Source: Azadirachta indica (Eukaryota > Streptophyta > Magnoliopsida > Sapindales > Meliaceae). Taken from it: DNA of 64,000 nucleotides. Location: the NCBI GenBank assembly GCA_022749755.1, contig CM040449.1, positions 1,302,001-1,366,000 of the forward strand. The letters run 5' to 3'. The notes under the pieces are model-generated. The model saw nothing but the letters and a program-made list of their open reading frames with translations. It did not search any database and was not told the DNA's origin. This document shows, piece by piece, positions 23,896 through 40,107 of the stretch. Position numbers and translations under genes: made by a program. The stretch's first letter is position 1; each line of letters opens with the position of its first letter.

Positions 23896-25315
23896 TGATA
23901 TATTAATTTTTACTATATGATTATACTTAAATTATCTATCATTAAGTAACATATTTAACGTTATTTAGTTCGTTTTAAGTAGTTATTTTGCTTTTTAAGT
24001 ATTTTAATTTTATTTTACAGATGTTAAGTTGTTTTAACATGAAAGGCATGAAAACAGAGTATAAAAACACACTGGCTAGCCATCTGTGAAAATCACAAAA
24101 TTTTATTCTTGGGGACCAAAATGCAAGCAATTGAGGACTAAAATTCAAATTCAAAATAATTAAAAGTAAGGGGGACCAATTGAAATATGCCGCATGATTT
24201 ACCTTTGTTGGCAGAATCATTGGCATGGTTGCGCCAAATCATGGCGTGCTCGTGCCATGCCTTTTGCCTTCTAAGCGCCCCTGCGCCACCTGAATTCAAG
24301 ATTGATGATTTTTGCATGATTTTTGACCCTTAAATCACCAATGAATGGCTAGATTAACTTAGTTTTAAGTTTTCATGTTTTTCCAAGAATTAGCCTCCAT
24401 GAGCCACTTTTAGGAAAAAGAGTTTTACAGAGAGAAGAGTGGAAGAGAGAGAAATCTGAAGAGAGAGAGTTGCATTTGAAAGAAGAGAATGAGGGAAGCT
24501 TGATCTCTTGAAGGAAAAAGCTCTTCAAATCATAGTTTTATCTCTTCCCTCATCTTACTTTACCTTGAATTGAGCAAATTAATGTTTATTGGCTATGTTA
24601 TCATTTGTTAAATTCATGTTTATGATATTTGAACTTTTTATTATGTATGGTTAGACTTATTATCTAGGGTAATGATTGAATTTATTACAAGCATCCATTT
24701 TTTGATATTGTGTTGTTTTTTTTATTTGATATGTTGTATTAAGTATTTATCATGATAATTAATACTTTTAAATATTTGGCTAGTATTTGAATGAAATGTG
24801 AATTGATATAAAATGAGAATTGAATATCATATATAAATCGTGTGATGAATACCGTAAATTTCATGTTAAACAAAGATGTACTAATATGATTTACATAGTT
24901 TAATTAGAAATTATCACTAATCGTTATGCACTTCTATTTAATTAATTTCACATAAAGATATAGTGAATTATTAGGTGTAAAATAGTTTTGACTGATCTCG
25001 AGAGAGACTGTCGAATAAATTAGGATAATTAACTAGCAATACAGATATCAAATCAGAATAGCATCAATTGAAGAATTGGATGCAACTAATTAAGATAAAA
25101 TCATTCACCCTAAATTGTTCCATTAATTTGCATCCTTTAATTAGTTTATTAATTAGTTAATTTTTGTTTACTTTACTTTCTCACTCAAATTATTCGATTC
25201 CTTCAAATAAATTCAAAATTAATTATTTTCAATACTTAATTGAATAACATTTCTCGTACGATTGACATCCTCTTATCACTATATTACTTGTTAGCTTACA
25301 ATTTCTTAGTAAGCT
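23896..25315 (+). repeat. 3' LTR, near full length
   Basis: Starts TGATATATT after the polypurine tract and runs about 1.4 kb. Near the end it contains CCTCTTATCACTATATTACT, the string typically found close to the 3' boundary of Athila/Tat-like LTRs. The exact last base lies between about 25300 and 25320. Confidence 0.7.
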
Positions 25316-25319
25316 CCTA

Positions 25320-26021
25320 AATCCTCTCCTCTATTTGTATCTTGGTTACCACTTGATCGACAGTGAGTGTTGCTTGATCAGGTGTTTTTTGTATTATGGC
25401 CTTACCTTTATCCTTCCTGTGTTTCTGATTCAAGTAAGTTCACATGTCTACTGTTTCTTTTGCCCTAACTTTGTTCATGTCGATCAGGGGTCAGTTTTTG
25501 ATTAGGCTTTTCCTTATTGCGAAGGGGAATTTCTTCGTTGCGATCTTCAAGTAGCAGTCTCTCTATTTGGGCCTTTTCCTGCCTTTCTTCATTCTGCCTT
25601 TGCTATTTACTCCCAATTTCCTGGGGGGTGATGTTTTGCGATGGATTCTAGGTGAGGAAACACTTTCTTCATTCTCCAGAAATCTCAACTTCGCCGGATT
25701 GCGTTTGTTGATGCTGTGCCTCTGAATCATTCTCCTCAGATTTTCAATTTCCCCCTCCATTATTTCTGCTTTGTCTTGCAAGGCCTTTACTTGTTTGTCT
25801 CTCTCTAGATACCTTCGTTCGCTTTCTTGCAATTGCTATGCAAGTCGGATTGTGTCCACTTTTGCTTCATGCATAGCGATTCGCCCTTGGGACGATTGCA
25901 ATGAGGTTAGGGGGACATTGGAATCCATTGAATCCTCTTCACAGATTTTCTTGGCAGGCAGCCTCTTAACGATTGTTTGTTCCTTGATCATTGCCATAGC
26001 ATTTTTATTGTCGTTTCCCAT
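25320..26021 (-). pseudogene. Ty3/gypsy gag remnant, N-terminal part (host element of the nest)
   Basis: The minus strand starts at the ATG at 26021 (MGNDNKNAMAMIKEQ), within the leader string TTGGCGTCGTCTATGGGAA typical of Ty3/gypsy elements just before gag. An amber stop (about 25833-25835) splits the frame; the second part is charged and coiled-coil-like (SERRYLERDKQVKALQDKAE), then basic, and stops again at 25563. Further downstream similar sequence continues with stops until the inserted LTR. Taken with 20900-21419 this is one gag gene split by the plus-strand element. Confidence 0.6.
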
Positions 26022-26047
26022 AGACGACGCCAATTATTGAAACCGAA

Positions 26048-26066
26048 ATTTACTACTTCGATACCA
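26048..26066 (-). other. possible primer-binding site of the minus-strand element
   Basis: The minus strand reads TGGTATCGAAGTAG, resembling the TGGTATCAGAGC complement of initiator tRNA-Met with changes. It lies about 30 bases before the gag leader. If correct, the element's 5' LTR is to the right (26067 onward), but I cannot confirm an LTR there because its partner would be across the assembly gap. Confidence 0.35.
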
Positions 26067-29000
26067 CAGAAATTGAATTTTTTTCTTTTTCGCTCAAAAA
26101 AAAGAAGTCACTTTATTGCTAATTTTTAGGAAGTGTATGAATAAATTTACATGAAAAGAATGTGATACATATATAGTGCTAATTTTTTTATTCTAATAAC
26201 ATTAGGAATTCTAATAGAATTCGAAGTGTATCTTGTAAAATTCTAACTTGCCTTAAACTATGGCTTGTCAGACTTCAGAATGCAAAATCTCTATCGAGCC
26301 GACCTAATCAGAATGCACTGCGATTAATCTAGCATTGCGAGTGGCTGATCAAGTATTAAGTCTGCTAACTGTAAAGTCCGTTAATCTTATGGGCCTGAGC
26401 CCATCTTCCCAAACACTGTCCAAGATTTCATCGCTTGACCGCCTGTTCTAAGCAGCACCTGGTTTTGCATTTCAAAGATTTGCATGGGAATTTAGCTCGA
26501 GTTGCTTCTGCTGGTAAAGTTTTGCTTTGCTCTTCCCTCTAACTACCCCATAGAAGTATAGGTGATTTGCGGTATATATAAGATTTTGCATCTTGTAACT
26601 AATTAAAAATTTGCTAATTCATATATATCGTAATTTCCATACACGTGGATTTCGGACTTGTACATACCGAAGCTTGGATCATGTCTAGCCTGTGGCTGTG
26701 CGGCGTGATGGTGTTAAATTGTGGAATTCTGCTGCAAGATTGTCTTATTTGCTTGAACTTTTATAGGACCACGAGATGCTGGCTTGCATCAAATTCGATA
26801 CAGAGAGGTTGCTCTCTGATAGCAAACACAGGGCTTGCCGGCTTGCTTAATTTTTTTTTCTTTTCAACAATAGTTCTGATAATACTTATCAGTCAATGAG
26901 TCCGGTCAACTAGGTGAACATTATTGTTCATTCTGTGTTGAGCTCCAGAAGTCAATTAAAATGGAAGCATAAGAATGTCGCTGATTATAGCAGGAATGCA
27001 CCTGTTCATAGGCTTTGTTATCTGGTTAACTGAACGTGAACACAACCATGATCTCATGAATTTTGGAGCTATGCTGTGGTTTTGTCGCTATTATGTTTTT
27101 TTTTTTGCGCAGAGTGAGTGCAACAAAGATTCAAATCATACTTATGAGCTCAATGTTTAGTGATGCCCGTCACTAGCTGTTAACGCTCAATTTTAGCCAT
27201 GTGAGACATGGACGCCACGTAGGAAAATATCAGTCAACAAACACAATTTATCTGCTGTGTGTGAGAAACGCGACCTCAATATGATGTATTGGCTCGGTGT
27301 CTTGATAGGGGAGGACCTTTCTTCTCTGCATCTCTGAAAATAAATTTCTAGGAGTAGAATGTATTAAAAATTTTGGGTGAGAAAAAATGACTTTGGTTCT
27401 TCTGGGGTGCATTTTAATTTGTATAGGTGTCGGACGAGGAGAGATTACTGTTATTTTTCTCCTTTATGTGAGCCACTGGTTACTTGTCCGTTGCCACGAG
27501 GGAAAGTAGTCTCCACTTGTCTCCCCTCTCGCATACCTGTATTGCCACGAGAAAGATTACCATCGCCATACTCCCTACATATTGCCTTCTTGTTGGTTGT
27601 ACCGCCACCATTTTTCCAAGTGTTGCCTCTGTATTGATTGCATCTTAGACTTTGTATTTTGTCTACTTGACCTGATTAAACAAAGATAACTGTATTTTAG
27701 CCGTTGGTTCTTTTAGAAGAAGTCTTCTCTTGCAGGGGTCACTCGTCAAAATGTCAGACACGTTTATTCATAAATCCGATATTGCATCTTAGGCTTTGTA
27801 CTTTGTCCATTTGACTTGGCTAAACAGTGAAAATTGTATTTTAGTCATTGGTTCTTTTAGATGAAGTCTTCTTTTACAGTGCCACTTATCAAATGGCAGT
27901 TCATGAATCCGGTTTATAGTTTTATGTACTTATTATCCCAAAATCCGTCTATCGCCTTACGCCTGGATGACCCTGTTATCGGCGCGCTGAGTAAATGGCG
28001 AGGTGGTATCTTGCGTGAGTATTTCACTTCCTTTAGGGGTATGAAGTTACCATGGCGGGGGTCACTGGGGTGGCAATTGAAAGTTTGTCATCATGCACTT
28101 GTCTGACGTGGAATTTCCTTTGTTGTGCCACGCGTCAGTGTAAAATCCTATCACAACACTAGCTATTACCTTTTTCGTGGTTCTGTTGCACAAAATTTAA
28201 CTTCCCTTGGAATTTCCACTATATGCAGGATAACCACTTCGGAACAAATTGTCTCTGTTAGTGCTAGCACCATGGCTGGTTGTGATTCTGATTGTATCGG
28301 CAAGTTTCACTGCCAAGTGTCACCTCAGTGTTGACAGTCTAACGCCTCTAACCATCTGTACTGGATATTGAGACGCTTCAAAGAAAAAATGCAGCTGTTG
28401 GATGTAACGGAAATTTGTTTATCATTAGGTACTTGATCAAAGTTGTAAACTTCAAGCCGGAGAATATTAAGAAGATTGATTCGATAAATTAGTACCGTTT
28501 GGCCTTTTAAAGAGGAGATATAGCAACAAGCTTTTTTTGTCGTTCCTCATGCAAAAGTTTTCCTCGCGAAATTCTGCAAGGTTACATCAGAGCAGGGGCA
28601 GGACGAACTCTCAAGCTAGGTGGATTTGGATTTGTAAGTCTTGATTCTGTCGTATCTTCCATTCTCAAAATATTTCTACTCATTTTGGATAAAAAGCCGT
28701 TATATTTGTGCATTAAATTATTAATATATTGTCTTAATTTAGGTGTTTCCAAGGGGTTCTCCTTTGTCACTGGACATCTCACAGGCAATCCCCAGAGTAA
28801 CAGAGAGGAGAAATTGAGCAATTGGAAGAATATATATGCTCGTGTCTTCCAAATGCTCTTCTTCAACCAACATGATTGACAGTACAAGTTTAGGTCCCGA
28901 GCCTTTCGCTGGCATGTTGTTCATTTCAGGTGACATTTCAGCCTCTGCATTTTTACCTATCATTCGCCGACCGCTAGAAAGGCATTTGTAAATAATTGAC

Positions 29001-30322
29001 TTCATAGAAACGGCTAGCCCATTGCAGCCTGCAAGTTGCAGTTTGGTGCTCGAAAATTGGAGAAGTTCGACGGTGATTCAATAATCGCTGAACTTGTAGT
29101 CACTGCCCATCTACATAGTTAATACGATAGTGATTCTGCATCAATGGATATATGGAGACTGGCGCTTCCCTACCAAATTGTGAATACGTTCACTTATATT
29201 AAAACTAAATATGTACCTCATATATTATCGTAGCATATAGCAAATGAAATAAGTTTCCATACAAAAATCGAAGCAGCAACAATGGGAGGCTTCCCATCTC
29301 TTCCCAGCATTCAATTCAAGTGGTCTGTATGAATTGGGTCCCATCCGCTAAACCAGGAGTGGATTAGGTTAGGCTACAGCCTACAATCAAATAATTGCGG
29401 CCCAATGAATAGACACCCATGATCATGCCCGACATTAATTGCTCCGCAAGAAATCTTTACCATTTTTAGCTCCACTTTTCATTTACGAAGAAGTATTTGT
29501 AGATATCCGTACCGCAGCAATCATTAAGAATTTCTTATTTTGATATAAAATTAAATCAATTCAAGCCATCATTCAATGGATTGAGATTATAGTATTTTGG
29601 TGAGAGGGGAAAAAAAAATGGTTCATGTATCTATTACAATTGACAGTCGCATTGGAAATAATCAACCAAGCCATCATTGTATAAAAGGAAATAGCAAATA
29701 TTGCAATAGGTGTCCCATTGAAAATGATTAATGTGTTTACAGCTTAGCAAATAGTCAACATAATTTACTTGATAGAATATTGTAGAAACCACGTGTCGTG
29801 CACGGGCTGCTTCTGAGCCGACCCAGCTGAACAAACCCAGCTCCCTCCAGCCGTGCGATTCCTGAATCACGGTTTCAGTGCCCAGCCCAAGGTCTTGACC
29901 CCCCGGGGTGGACCGCCGGTCAATTAATCAAATCATGCTTCACACCTTTGATTTGAAACTGACCAGACTACTTGAGCTCAACTGACCATGCCACGTGTAC
30001 TCGTACTTGGTACGCGCATAATAAGATCGTGTGCGAAATGCCAGCTCAACTTCTCTCCATAGATCTCCGCCGACAGAAAAGGAGAAACAACCCCCACCAG
30101 CCAACCATAGTTTTGTAAAAATTCAGAAATGAGTTAAAAAAAAATGTTAAAAAGAATGGGAAGGATGTGCTTCTGAGATTCCAGTTCATGCGAGAAAAAC
30201 GAAAAACGGTGGCGTTGATCGCACTCCATTCCCTTCCCCTATAAAGGAAATGACAAATTAATACTGTTAACAAAATAAAACAAAGACGAAACAGATAACA
30301 GATAAGACAGCCTTGCGTGCCA
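26067..30322. other. poorly resolved intergenic region
   Basis: May begin with the LTR of the minus-strand gypsy element. It holds a 144-base tandem duplication (27638-27900). Short frames at 26645, 26975, 27377, 27861, 28125 and 28739 (minus, 88 codons) carry no motif I recognise and no convincing splice chain. Two G-boxes (CACGTG at 29790-29795 and 29992-29997) fall in the distal promoter of the NDR kinase. Confidence 0.45.
27638..27900. repeat. two-copy imperfect tandem repeat, period 144
   Basis: TTGCATCTTAG at 27638 recurs at 27782. Both copies share TTTGTA.TTTGTC, CTGTATTTTAG/TTGTATTTTAG and GGTTCTTTTAGA.GAAGTC in the same order, with substitutions and small indels. No function evident. 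Confidence 0.8.
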
Positions 30323-30329
30323 TATAAAT
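30323..30329 (+). promoter_or_regulatory. probable TATA box of NDR kinase gene
   Basis: TATAAAT lies 167 bases before the ATG at 30496, followed by a CT-rich leader (TTTCTCTCTCTCAG). Confidence 0.45.
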
Positions 30330-30495
30330 GTAAACGAAGTTACATATGCCAGTTCATTTCTCTCTCTCAGTCATTTTCACAAACACTGACTGACACAGCC
30401 TCCTAGATCTCTCCTCGAAAATCTGCCTCCTAAGCTACAACAAATGCGTTGTCTCTGATTTAGGATAATTCAAGACTGATCTGATTTCGGCGAAG

Positions 30496-35456
<4,961 letters not shown>

Positions 35457-36390
35457 GTGCCAATCACTTTCCGTCTTCTTTGGAGTACGTGCTTCTATTT
35501 TTATTTGAGTGTATAACCTACGAAAGGAAGTGTTCAGAAAAACTGAATTTCGCGAGAATTGCGGGGCAAAGACAAGAAATAAGGGTCGGCTTAAGTGCTG
35601 GTGATGATTTCAAGCGCAATTCTTTGTTTCTTACCGGAAATGTCACGTATAAGAGCTACTGTAAAGCCCAAAATATGTTAATTCTTTTTTAATCAATATG
35701 ATATATAAGAGCTGATGTAAAGCCTAAATTATGCTCAATTCATTTGCATACCAAAACGCATGCTGCAATACACATTACCGAGAATATGTGATTTTATAAT
35801 CCTTGCACTCAAATCCGTTAGACTTTCTTGATCTGTTTAGAGGAATCTACGATCAGAAGCTCGCATGTTTATTTCACGCCTAGCATGATTTCATGCGCTT
35901 CCATTAATTTGACTGGGGCAAAACATGTACGCACGTGTATGGCGACAATTTTGAGACATCAAACAAATTGACCTGGGTAACTGCAAATCCCCTATTTGTT
36001 TCCTTGTTGTCCGTCTTTTCCATAGAGTTAAGTGGCGGGCACACTCGTCCAACTGGTCCAAAGTCCGCTGCCTCTTATAAATGCTCTTCTGATCTTTGCG
36101 TTGCGTTAGATATTTTTTTAATTATTTTTGTTAGATGCTTTTAATTATTTTGAATTATTTACTACTGATACCAAAATTTGGATTCAGGATAAGAATTCTG
36201 GCCGTCTTTTTGTTCCCCTTTCAATATAATTAAAAATAAGACACAAAAAAGAAAAAAACATAAAATAATAAAAGTGGAAGAAAAAAAAAAAAAAATAAGG
36301 TGCGCGACTAGCGGTGCGGCGACAGTAATTGAATTTAACAGTAACAGTGGTGCAATAACCACGTAATCTTAAGTATCAAGAAAACACAAT
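35457..36390. other. intergenic between NDR and COR27-like genes
   Basis: The NDR 3' UTR and flank followed by AT-rich sequence with an A-run near 36282. No supported gene. The COR27-like promoter begins at its right end. Confidence 0.5.
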
Positions 36391-36419
36391 AGATATTTTT
36401 GACATTCCCAAAAATATCT
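36391..36419. promoter_or_regulatory. pair of inverted evening elements
   Basis: AGATATTTT (36391-36399, minus orientation) and AAAATATCT (36411-36419, plus orientation) are two exact copies of the circadian evening element facing each other, starts 20 bases apart. They lie about 200-230 bases before the COR27-like ATG. Evening elements are bound by CCA1/LHY/RVE MYB factors; in Arabidopsis COR27 they are reported to drive cold and clock control together with ABRE-like motifs. Confidence 0.8.
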
Positions 36420-36453
36420 GCTTCTGATCGAGTTCTAATCAGCTCCGTCATTG

Positions 36454-36483
36454 ACGTGGCAACATGATGGCCCCTGACACGTG
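36454..36483 (+). promoter_or_regulatory. ABRE core plus G-box
   Basis: ACGTGGC (36454-36460) is an ABRE core and CACGTG (36478-36483, within GACACGTGTA) is a G-box. Both sit 35-65 bases downstream of the evening-element pair and about 140-165 bases before the ATG. Such sites bind ABF/AREB, HY5 and PIF factors. Confidence 0.7.
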
Positions 36484-36621
36484 TAAAAGGGATGACAACT
36501 GTATCGTTCTTTGATCCCCAACGACACCTCCACTTTCATATTCACCCTCTCCTTCTCTCTCACCCTCTCTGCATCTCAATTGTTAAGTCTCTAAATACAG
36601 TCTGCTTTTAAATTGTGTTGC

Positions 36622-38894
36622 ATGGCTGGTTTAGAGAGAAAGGAAACTCGGACCACCTCTAATACATCTGAGATGGGTCCTAACCACTCTGCTGACTTTG
36701 CTCCAGAGAAAGAGTCTTGTAGTCTGGTATGATATCTCTTCTTCCTTTGACGACCTTTAGTTTATATTTTTTCAGCGGCTATTATATAGAGCATTCGTGT
36801 TTAAGCTTTATGCATAACATCAAGAAGACCTACAATCTTCAATATTTTCTTCTGCTGCTTTCTTTGTTTTTGTTGATGATTGAATTGGGGTTTAGCTGCT
36901 GGGTTTGTTAAGGCTATTTTTGAAAGGGTTGTAAATCAAGATAGATCACTTACGGCAATCGATGCTAGACTAGATTCTCTTTCCTGTTATGGTCTTATGT
37001 TTGAGGGTTTTTTTCTTTTTTTATTGGTTGGAGAAAAAAAAAATAAAAATGCAATCTCGAGAGAAAATAAGTTTAACTTAAAACTGTTAAACAGTATAAG
37101 TTGCCTATTCGTGCACATGGAGAAATTAGGGAAGTTGGAGTTAATTTAGATGTTAAACCGTTTCATGTATTTCTGGGTTGATTTTTGTTTTCCACTACCC
37201 TGGCCATTCTACTGAATTATATCGTTTTTGATCTACCAAATTGTAAAGATTTGTCTCTTCTTCTTTCTCTCGGTTAAAATCTACTTATTTTGTTTGAAGG
37301 TTTCTGATCATGATGTTATTTGCATATCAGGATTCTAGGGTAACAGATTCCATTACAGAGTGGACAGATGAGAAGCATAGTTTGTACCTTAAATCCATGG
37401 AAGCATCATTTGTAAACCAGTTATATAATTCCATGGATATTCCTGGTCGGAACTCATTAAAAGGGAATGATGTTACAGCATCCAGGCAAATACATCATAC
37501 TCCTTCTGGCCAGGTTCAGATATTCCTCTTTTGTTAGAATGATTGTCTTTTCCATCTTTTATATCTATATATATGTATATATACACACACGCTTACATAT
37601 GTATGGTCTTGTTGTATTTGTGTTTTTTTTCTCTTCTTTCTAGTTTAAGGTTTTTCGAGGTGGTGGTTGGCAGAAGGTTAACTTTGAAAGACCTGAATTT
37701 CAACCAAATAAGGCTCGTGATTCTCATGGTTTTTTGGCCAGTCCATGGATCAGGCATTTTAAATCTGAAGGCAAGTCAAAAACTTTAACATTTCCAAAAC
37801 CTCCAAGTATTGCTGGATCAAAATTGGTAATCAATCTCAGTGGCAAGAAGGCAGTGTCCTGTGAAGCAGTTAGTAGTTCAGAGCACAATCATGAATTGGT
37901 TGGCAGTAATGCAGGTGCTGAAAGCTATATTTTGATCTAAAGGCTATTGATTGCTTCATACTCTATAAATTCTGTGTATATGCTTGTTGGCTGTTGCATA
38001 ATTATACAGAGTTCCAAGATGTGCAATTATCAGTGAATTATATTTTTCATCCACTTCCCCTTTATCTTGTTTTATAAATTTCTAGTTTAACTTGGATATT
38101 GCCATTTCTCCTCTACTTTGTCACCGTCATATTCAGGGCAATGTACATTTTTTATGAAGGCTGAAGGTGGTAATGCAAGGAGGTTGGAAATATGCATTTC
38201 TGGTATTCCAATCTGTAGGATAGGTATAGTTAAAAGAGATGTTATAAGAGATAGGGACTGGGATTCAAGTGTTATAATGTCTGAGTCGACAAACATGGGA
38301 CAAAACAGGCTTATATAATACATGCACCTAACATATACTTTACAATGAAGATAAAAGTTAGAGTTAAGTGGGGCCTAAAAATTTCTTGCAGCCAACAGAT
38401 TTAGTTGGGATTACGGTGTGATTTACTTGAACATGGACTTACAGGGAGGAGAAGAGTACAAGAATGACTTTCATGAAAGATTTTAATTTCTGCAGTGTGA
38501 TTTGTGTTGCATTTGCAATTAGAAGGTTTCTGCCAAGAGGTAATAGCATACAGTTCATTAATGCTCTGAGTATGCTTTGGTTTCTTGCAGAGGTGTCTGA
38601 TCAGAACTTCACTGATGAAGAGATTAAAGGTGAAAAGGCAAGCAATATATGCCGCTCAAAAAAGATGAAAACTGAGGTATCTGATGCTTTGAATCATGAT
38701 CAGGTAATGCATAAACTTGGATTATCAGCAATTGTTATTATTCCTAAGAGTTGAAAGTTTACAATATAATCTGGGCAATCTTAGTTTCAATGTTGTCCAT
38801 ATTTCCTGCACTCTTTTAGATCGTTCCACTTCCAAACCACAAGCCTTCCATGACAGAAAACAGTCCTGAGAAGTGTGCTTTTCCAGCCGGATGA
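36622..38894 (+). CDS. COR27: COR27/COR28-like cold- and clock-regulated protein
   Basis: Predicted 248-residue nuclear regulator of the COR27/COR28 family. In Arabidopsis these proteins repress clock genes and freezing tolerance at warm temperature and link blue/red light signalling (COP1, phyB, HY5) with flowering. Exons 36622-36726, 37331-37513, 37644-37914, 38591-38703 and 38820-38894 have GT-AG borders with consistent phases. Conserved blocks in order: EWTDEKHSLYLKSMEASFVN (about residue 45 on), GQFKVFRGGGWQKVNFERPE across the exon 2/3 border, LASPWIRHFK, and SDQNFTDEEI followed by KKMK in exon 4. No enzymatic domain. The short last exon is the least certain part: it stops at 38892-38894, while another frame of the same exon stays open for 75 codons (to 39102). 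The upstream evening elements and ABRE support the identity. Confidence 0.9.
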
Positions 38895-40107
38895 ACAAGC
38901 TTGCATCCGTGATCCTCATATCAGAAAGTGCAGATGTGCCCGTCAGTTTGTCCACTTCTTAACAAAAAGGGTGATTGCAGGAGATTCTATGCACACCAGT
39001 TGTGCTGATCTAACCCGAGTTCAGAAGAGGATTTGCGCATATAGCAAAAGCACGAGTAGTTGTGGCATTCCTGCGGCAATGACAATTAAGGTGGACAAAT
39101 GACTTGCCACTTCGATCTACTCTACTCTCTTTTCTAAGCGTCCTTACTATGTTTGTACCTTTTTGGTCTACAGTTGATAATTTTATCTGCAATATAATCT
39201 GATTCTTTAGAAGTTAATATGAATTGGAAGTTCTGGAATTGAATTGGCATCTTTCTTGTTACGTCTTCCAAACAATGTATGCGTCTTGACTTCCAAATGA
39301 TGAACGTTGATACACGTAACATATGAAAGTTTTCGGCTAATCCGAAATAACGGACGAAAATTAGAGGAATCGTCCTCTGAAGTTGAAGATGTCAATAATT
39401 ATTACTATTGACAAAAGAATTTTCAAATTATGTTTGGTGGCACAAAATTCTGTTACTCAATTCCAGTTTAATTTAGAGAATTAAACAACATTTTTTTTCA
39501 CCAATTATATATATATATTTTTTTTTTTCAAAAAAGAAAAATTGTTAGAACAATAAAAAAAAAAAAAAAAAAGAGTCTTATGACTCTCCTACTCTTCCAA
39601 AGAGAGGTGCGGGAACAGCCGGACAGCTGTTGCATTGGCGGAAATACCAAATCACACGAAAAACAGTTGTCACGTGCTTCGTTCTTTCTTATTATTATTT
39701 TGCCCTTTTTCTTGTTTTTCAAAGAGAAAGAGGCTGTGGTTTTTTCTAATTAAAGGCGACACGCATGTCCTCTAATTCAGCCCCATTGTCCCAATTCCTT
39801 GTTCCTCGCAAACTCGTCTTCTAGTTTTGAAAGGTATGCTCCTCGCTTTTTATCGCTCTCTGTTATTTCTAGGGTTTCCATTATTCCTTCGAATATATCT
39901 TTTTTTTTTCCTTTTATTTGTTCACTTCGGTTTTGTTTCTCGATATCTGAATTCCAAATTAATTAATTGTTTTCTTGTTTCAATAACTATAGCTTGCTTT
40001 CGCCTTCCAAGATTTGAAGAATACCGGTTTTACCTTCAATCATTGCCGATTACTGCTGTATTGAGCTTATCCGATTGAAACAAACTTCGAAATTGTGAGG
40101 TTTTACA
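38895..40107. other. intergenic between COR27-like and COQ10-like genes
   Basis: Holds the COR27-like 3' end and the COQ10-like promoter. A-runs and TA runs occur at 39510-39570. A possible 5' UTR intron of the COQ10-like gene starts at the donor-like AAG/GTATG at 39834; its acceptor is weak and not called. Confidence 0.45.

Larger units (their letters stand above)
21420..25315 (+). mobile_element. Deletion-derivative Ty3/gypsy LTR retrotransposon
   Basis: Plus-oriented element inserted into an older minus-strand gag. A truncated 5' LTR (21420 to about 21830) is repeated as the first part of the 3' LTR (23896 to about 25315). Between them lie only the 3' end of pol and a long 3' untranslated region. 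There is no gag, protease, reverse transcriptase or RNase H, so a deletion from inside the 5' LTR to the end of pol has removed them. The typical post-pol string GACGTTAAACTTAGC with GGGAGGCA at about 22111-22140 and the string ACTCGAGGATGAGCAAATGC before the 3' LTR are hallmarks of Athila/Tat-lineage elements. The right border is approximate and the target duplication unclear. Confidence 0.8.

Noticed and set aside
28739..29005. 88-codon minus-strand frame and overlapping plus-strand exon-like pieces
   Set aside because: Reads like protein but I cannot assign a family, and both strands are equally open; not enough to call a gene.
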